Positions 6,649 through 7,908 of a stretch of DNA of 7,908 nt are shown piece by piece (the first letter of the stretch is position 1; the number at the start of each line of letters is the position of its first letter). The notes beneath the pieces were generated by a model. It searched no databases. It saw only the letters and a list, made by a program, of their open reading frames with translations, and was not told where the DNA came from. Location: contig CAISVC010000074.1 of the NCBI GenBank assembly GCA_903888815.1, positions 1 through 7,908 on the forward strand. Direction: 5' to 3'. Made by a program: the position numbers and the translations under genes. Origin of the DNA: an uncultured Fibrobacterota bacterium. GTDB lineage: Bacteria; Fibrobacterota; Chitinivibrionia; Chitinivibrionales; Chitinispirillaceae.

Positions 6649-7869
6649 TTACGCAAAGTACAACAGAGCTTCTTCCGCGCTTGCGGTAATCAGGGGGCCG
6701 TCTTTTTTCCATACTCCGGGGACGCCCACGATCTGCAGGCCGCACGGGCATGCTGTCTGCCGCAGAAATTTCTCCCAGTGTGGAGACGGCGATGTATCGT
6801 TGAGCTTGGCTTCCACCGCGAGCAGAGGTTTCGCGTCGTGCGTTATAAGGAAATCGATTTCCTGCTTCTCTTTGTTTCTCAGGTAATGGAGGTCAAACGA
6901 TCCGAATCCGGCGTCGGTCCAGAAATCGCAGGATTTGAGAAGGTGTGCGGCAATGCAGTTTTCAAAACGCGGGCCCGGGTTGTTTATCTCGCTGAAATCC
7001 CATAAATAAATTTTTCCTTCTTTCCGCAGGGAGCGCGCAACGGAACGAAAATAAGGTTTGATCTCGAAGGCGTAATAAAGCGCCTTGAGGTAGTCTATCC
7101 AGCGCCGTACGGTTTCGTGGCTGACTTCAAGGTCGTCCTTGAGGGAGTTGACGGACAACGGTGAGCCGACCCTGTCCGGAAGCAGGGCGCTCAGCATTTC
7201 GATCCGGCTGAGTTCCGGAATTCTGCTCAAATCGCGGAGATCTTCGCGGATCACCCGTTCTATCCGTGTGGCGCGCCACAGGCGGGCTTTTTTTTCGTTT
7301 TGAGCGAGCAGCGGCTCGGGAAATGCCCCGAATTTAAACAGCGCCGCATAGCGTTCGTGATGTTCCGGTTTTTTTTGCATGGAACGATTCATAAGACGGG
7401 CAATGAGGGAACCGGGTTCCGGCGGAGCCGGCCGGAACAGCTCTCCCAGAGAAAACGGGTGCATGCGGAAATGGTAATACCTTCCGACTAGACTGTCGCC
7501 GCCTTTCATGAAAACGTTCAGGCGGGCGCTGCCGGTAACCAGAATATCCACGGGATTTTCGCGCGTGTCATAAATGCCCTTCAGCGTACTCTTCCATCCC
7601 CGCGCTTTGTGGATTTCGTCATAGGCGATGAGCGGGATACCTTTTGTGCCGCCGCCGCTCTGCCGGATGGTCTGCCGGGGATGCAGCGTCCACAGCTTGC
7701 GGAATTCGACGTCGTCCCAGTTGTAATAGCTGCCGGACGCACGCTCGTTAAGCATCATTTTCGCAAACGTCGTTTTACCGCACTGGCGCGGACCCGACAT
7801 GAAAGCCATTTTGTGGTCCGCAAAACAGAGATCGCGCACGCTTTTTTCCAGATAGCGCCTGAGTTTCAT
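6649..7869 (-). CDS. AAA+ ATPase, AAA_14 with C-terminal DUF4143 domain
   Basis: 406 residues, a normal length for this widespread but poorly understood family of prokaryotic ATPases, often present in many copies per genome. The P-loop is SGPRQCGKTT (Gly26, Lys32, Thr33), Walker B is IPLIAYDEIHKARGW (Asp84, Glu85), and the sensor-1 region is VTGSARL (112-117), followed by SLVGRYYHFRMHPFSLGE with Arg130 as candidate arginine finger or sensor. A winged-helix-like segment spans about 240-274 (VNSLKDDLEVSHETVRRWIDYL). The DUF4143 part has PGPRFENCIAAHLL (299-311) and a PD-(D/E)XK-like arrangement, EIDFLI with Asp339 and then AVEAK with Glu353 and Lys355, so a nuclease-like fold is expected. The catalytic pattern looks intact, but cleavage is not shown for most members. 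No membrane segment or partner gene is visible. The start at 7869 is set by the family-typical MKLRRYLEKSVRDL; no Shine-Dalgarno precedes it. Biological role unknown; defence or mobile-DNA roles are only conjecture. Confidence 0.93.
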   Translation of the reverse strand: MKLRRYLEKSVRDLCFADHKMAFMSGPRQCGKTTFAKMMLNERASGSYYNWDDVEFRKLWTLHPRQTIRQSGGGTKGIPLIAYDEIHKARGWKSTLKGIYDTRENPVDILVTGSARLNVFMKGGDSLVGRYYHFRMHPFSLGELFRPAPPEPGSLIARLMNRSMQKKPEHHERYAALFKFGAFPEPLLAQNEKKARLWRATRIERVIREDLRDLSRIPELSRIEMLSALLPDRVGSPLSVNSLKDDLEVSHETVRRWIDYLKALYYAFEIKPYFRSVARSLRKEGKIYLWDFSEINNPGPRFENCIAAHLLKSCDFWTDAGFGSFDLHYLRNKEKQEIDFLITHDAKPLLAVEAKLNDTSPSPHWEKFLRQTACPCGLQIVGVPGVWKKDGPLITASAEEALLYFA

Positions 7870-7890
7870 ATGACTAAATTAAGATATGAC
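7868..7890. repeat. Short direct repeat ATATGAC at the ATPase start
   Basis: ATATGAC occurs at 7868-7874 and again at 7884-7890, a 16-bp period; on the minus strand it reads GTCATAT twice. One copy overlaps the ATG and the other sits in the promoter spacer, straddling the proposed -10. This spacing could serve a dimeric regulator, possibly the winged helix of the ATPase itself, but two 7-mers in AT-rich DNA can also arise by chance. Confidence 0.3.
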
Positions 7891-7904
7891 CTTAAAAAAG
7901 TCAA
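7876..7904 (-). promoter_or_regulatory. Candidate promoter of the ATPase gene
   Basis: On the minus strand, TTGACT (7899-7904, 5/6 match to -35) lies 17 bp from TAATTT (7876-7881, 3/6 match to -10). The -10 ends six bases before the ATG, so a transcript from it would be leaderless or nearly so, consistent with the missing Shine-Dalgarno. The weak -10 keeps this tentative, and the window ends just upstream. Confidence 0.35.
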
Positions 7905-7908
7905 CACC

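Noticed and set aside
6583..7005. Plus-strand frame starting MNNSIIKKNGFRGPGAGHGG, with AAAGG 7 nt upstream of its ATG
   Set aside because: The first 22 codons look plausible, but the remaining part is antisense to the conserved C-terminal domain of the ATPase and shows no family features; the AAAGG is also buried in the hairpin arm.
1..7908. CRISPR arrays, tRNA or rRNA genes, transposases, integrases, toxin-antitoxin pairs
   Set aside because: Looked for in gaps and frames; no regularly spaced repeats, no cloverleaf, and no DDE, tyrosine-recombinase or toxin signatures were found.

Overview
The window comes from a bacterial chromosome of moderately high GC, except for one AT-rich gene. It holds five genes: four appear complete and one is cut by the left edge. 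The type II topoisomerase pair is of the kind I associate with Bacteroidota and related FCB/PVC-type phyla. Its markers are HGDAS rather than HGDSA in the A subunit, the DDGIYMLLKE and RDYGRGIPLGK stretches in the B subunit, and the short, closely coupled gene pair. The aspartate-semialdehyde dehydrogenase is the E. coli type. Most starts lack a clear Shine-Dalgarno sequence. Together these point to a Gram-negative lineage outside the Proteobacteria, possibly FCB group, but I cannot name the phylum from this window alone.

Layout, left to right. The 3' end of a small single-RRM RNA-binding protein (+) is closed by a near-perfect intrinsic terminator. Next is asd (+), which makes aspartate semialdehyde for lysine/diaminopimelate, threonine and methionine. 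A long GC-rich palindrome lies between asd and the convergent minus-strand genes. On the minus strand, read from the right, are a AAA+ ATPase of the AAA_14/DUF4143 type, a 300-bp non-coding stretch rich in inverted repeats, the topoisomerase IV-like B subunit (parE), the A subunit (parC) overlapping it by one base, and an AT-rich class I methyltransferase 36 bp further on.

parE and parC are clearly one transcription unit and encode the two halves of one A2B2 enzyme. The methyltransferase could be read from the same transcript, but its composition suggests later acquisition. The ATPase is a stand-alone gene with its own candidate promoter.

I see no large undescribed system here. The points most worth a second look are natural substitutions in both topoisomerase subunits at drug-contact positions (Gln in the TOPRIM EGxSAGG motif, Ala at the A-subunit serine, Glu at the coumarin arginine), the inverted-repeat cluster upstream of parE, the 29-bp palindrome after asd, and the foreign-looking methyltransferase.
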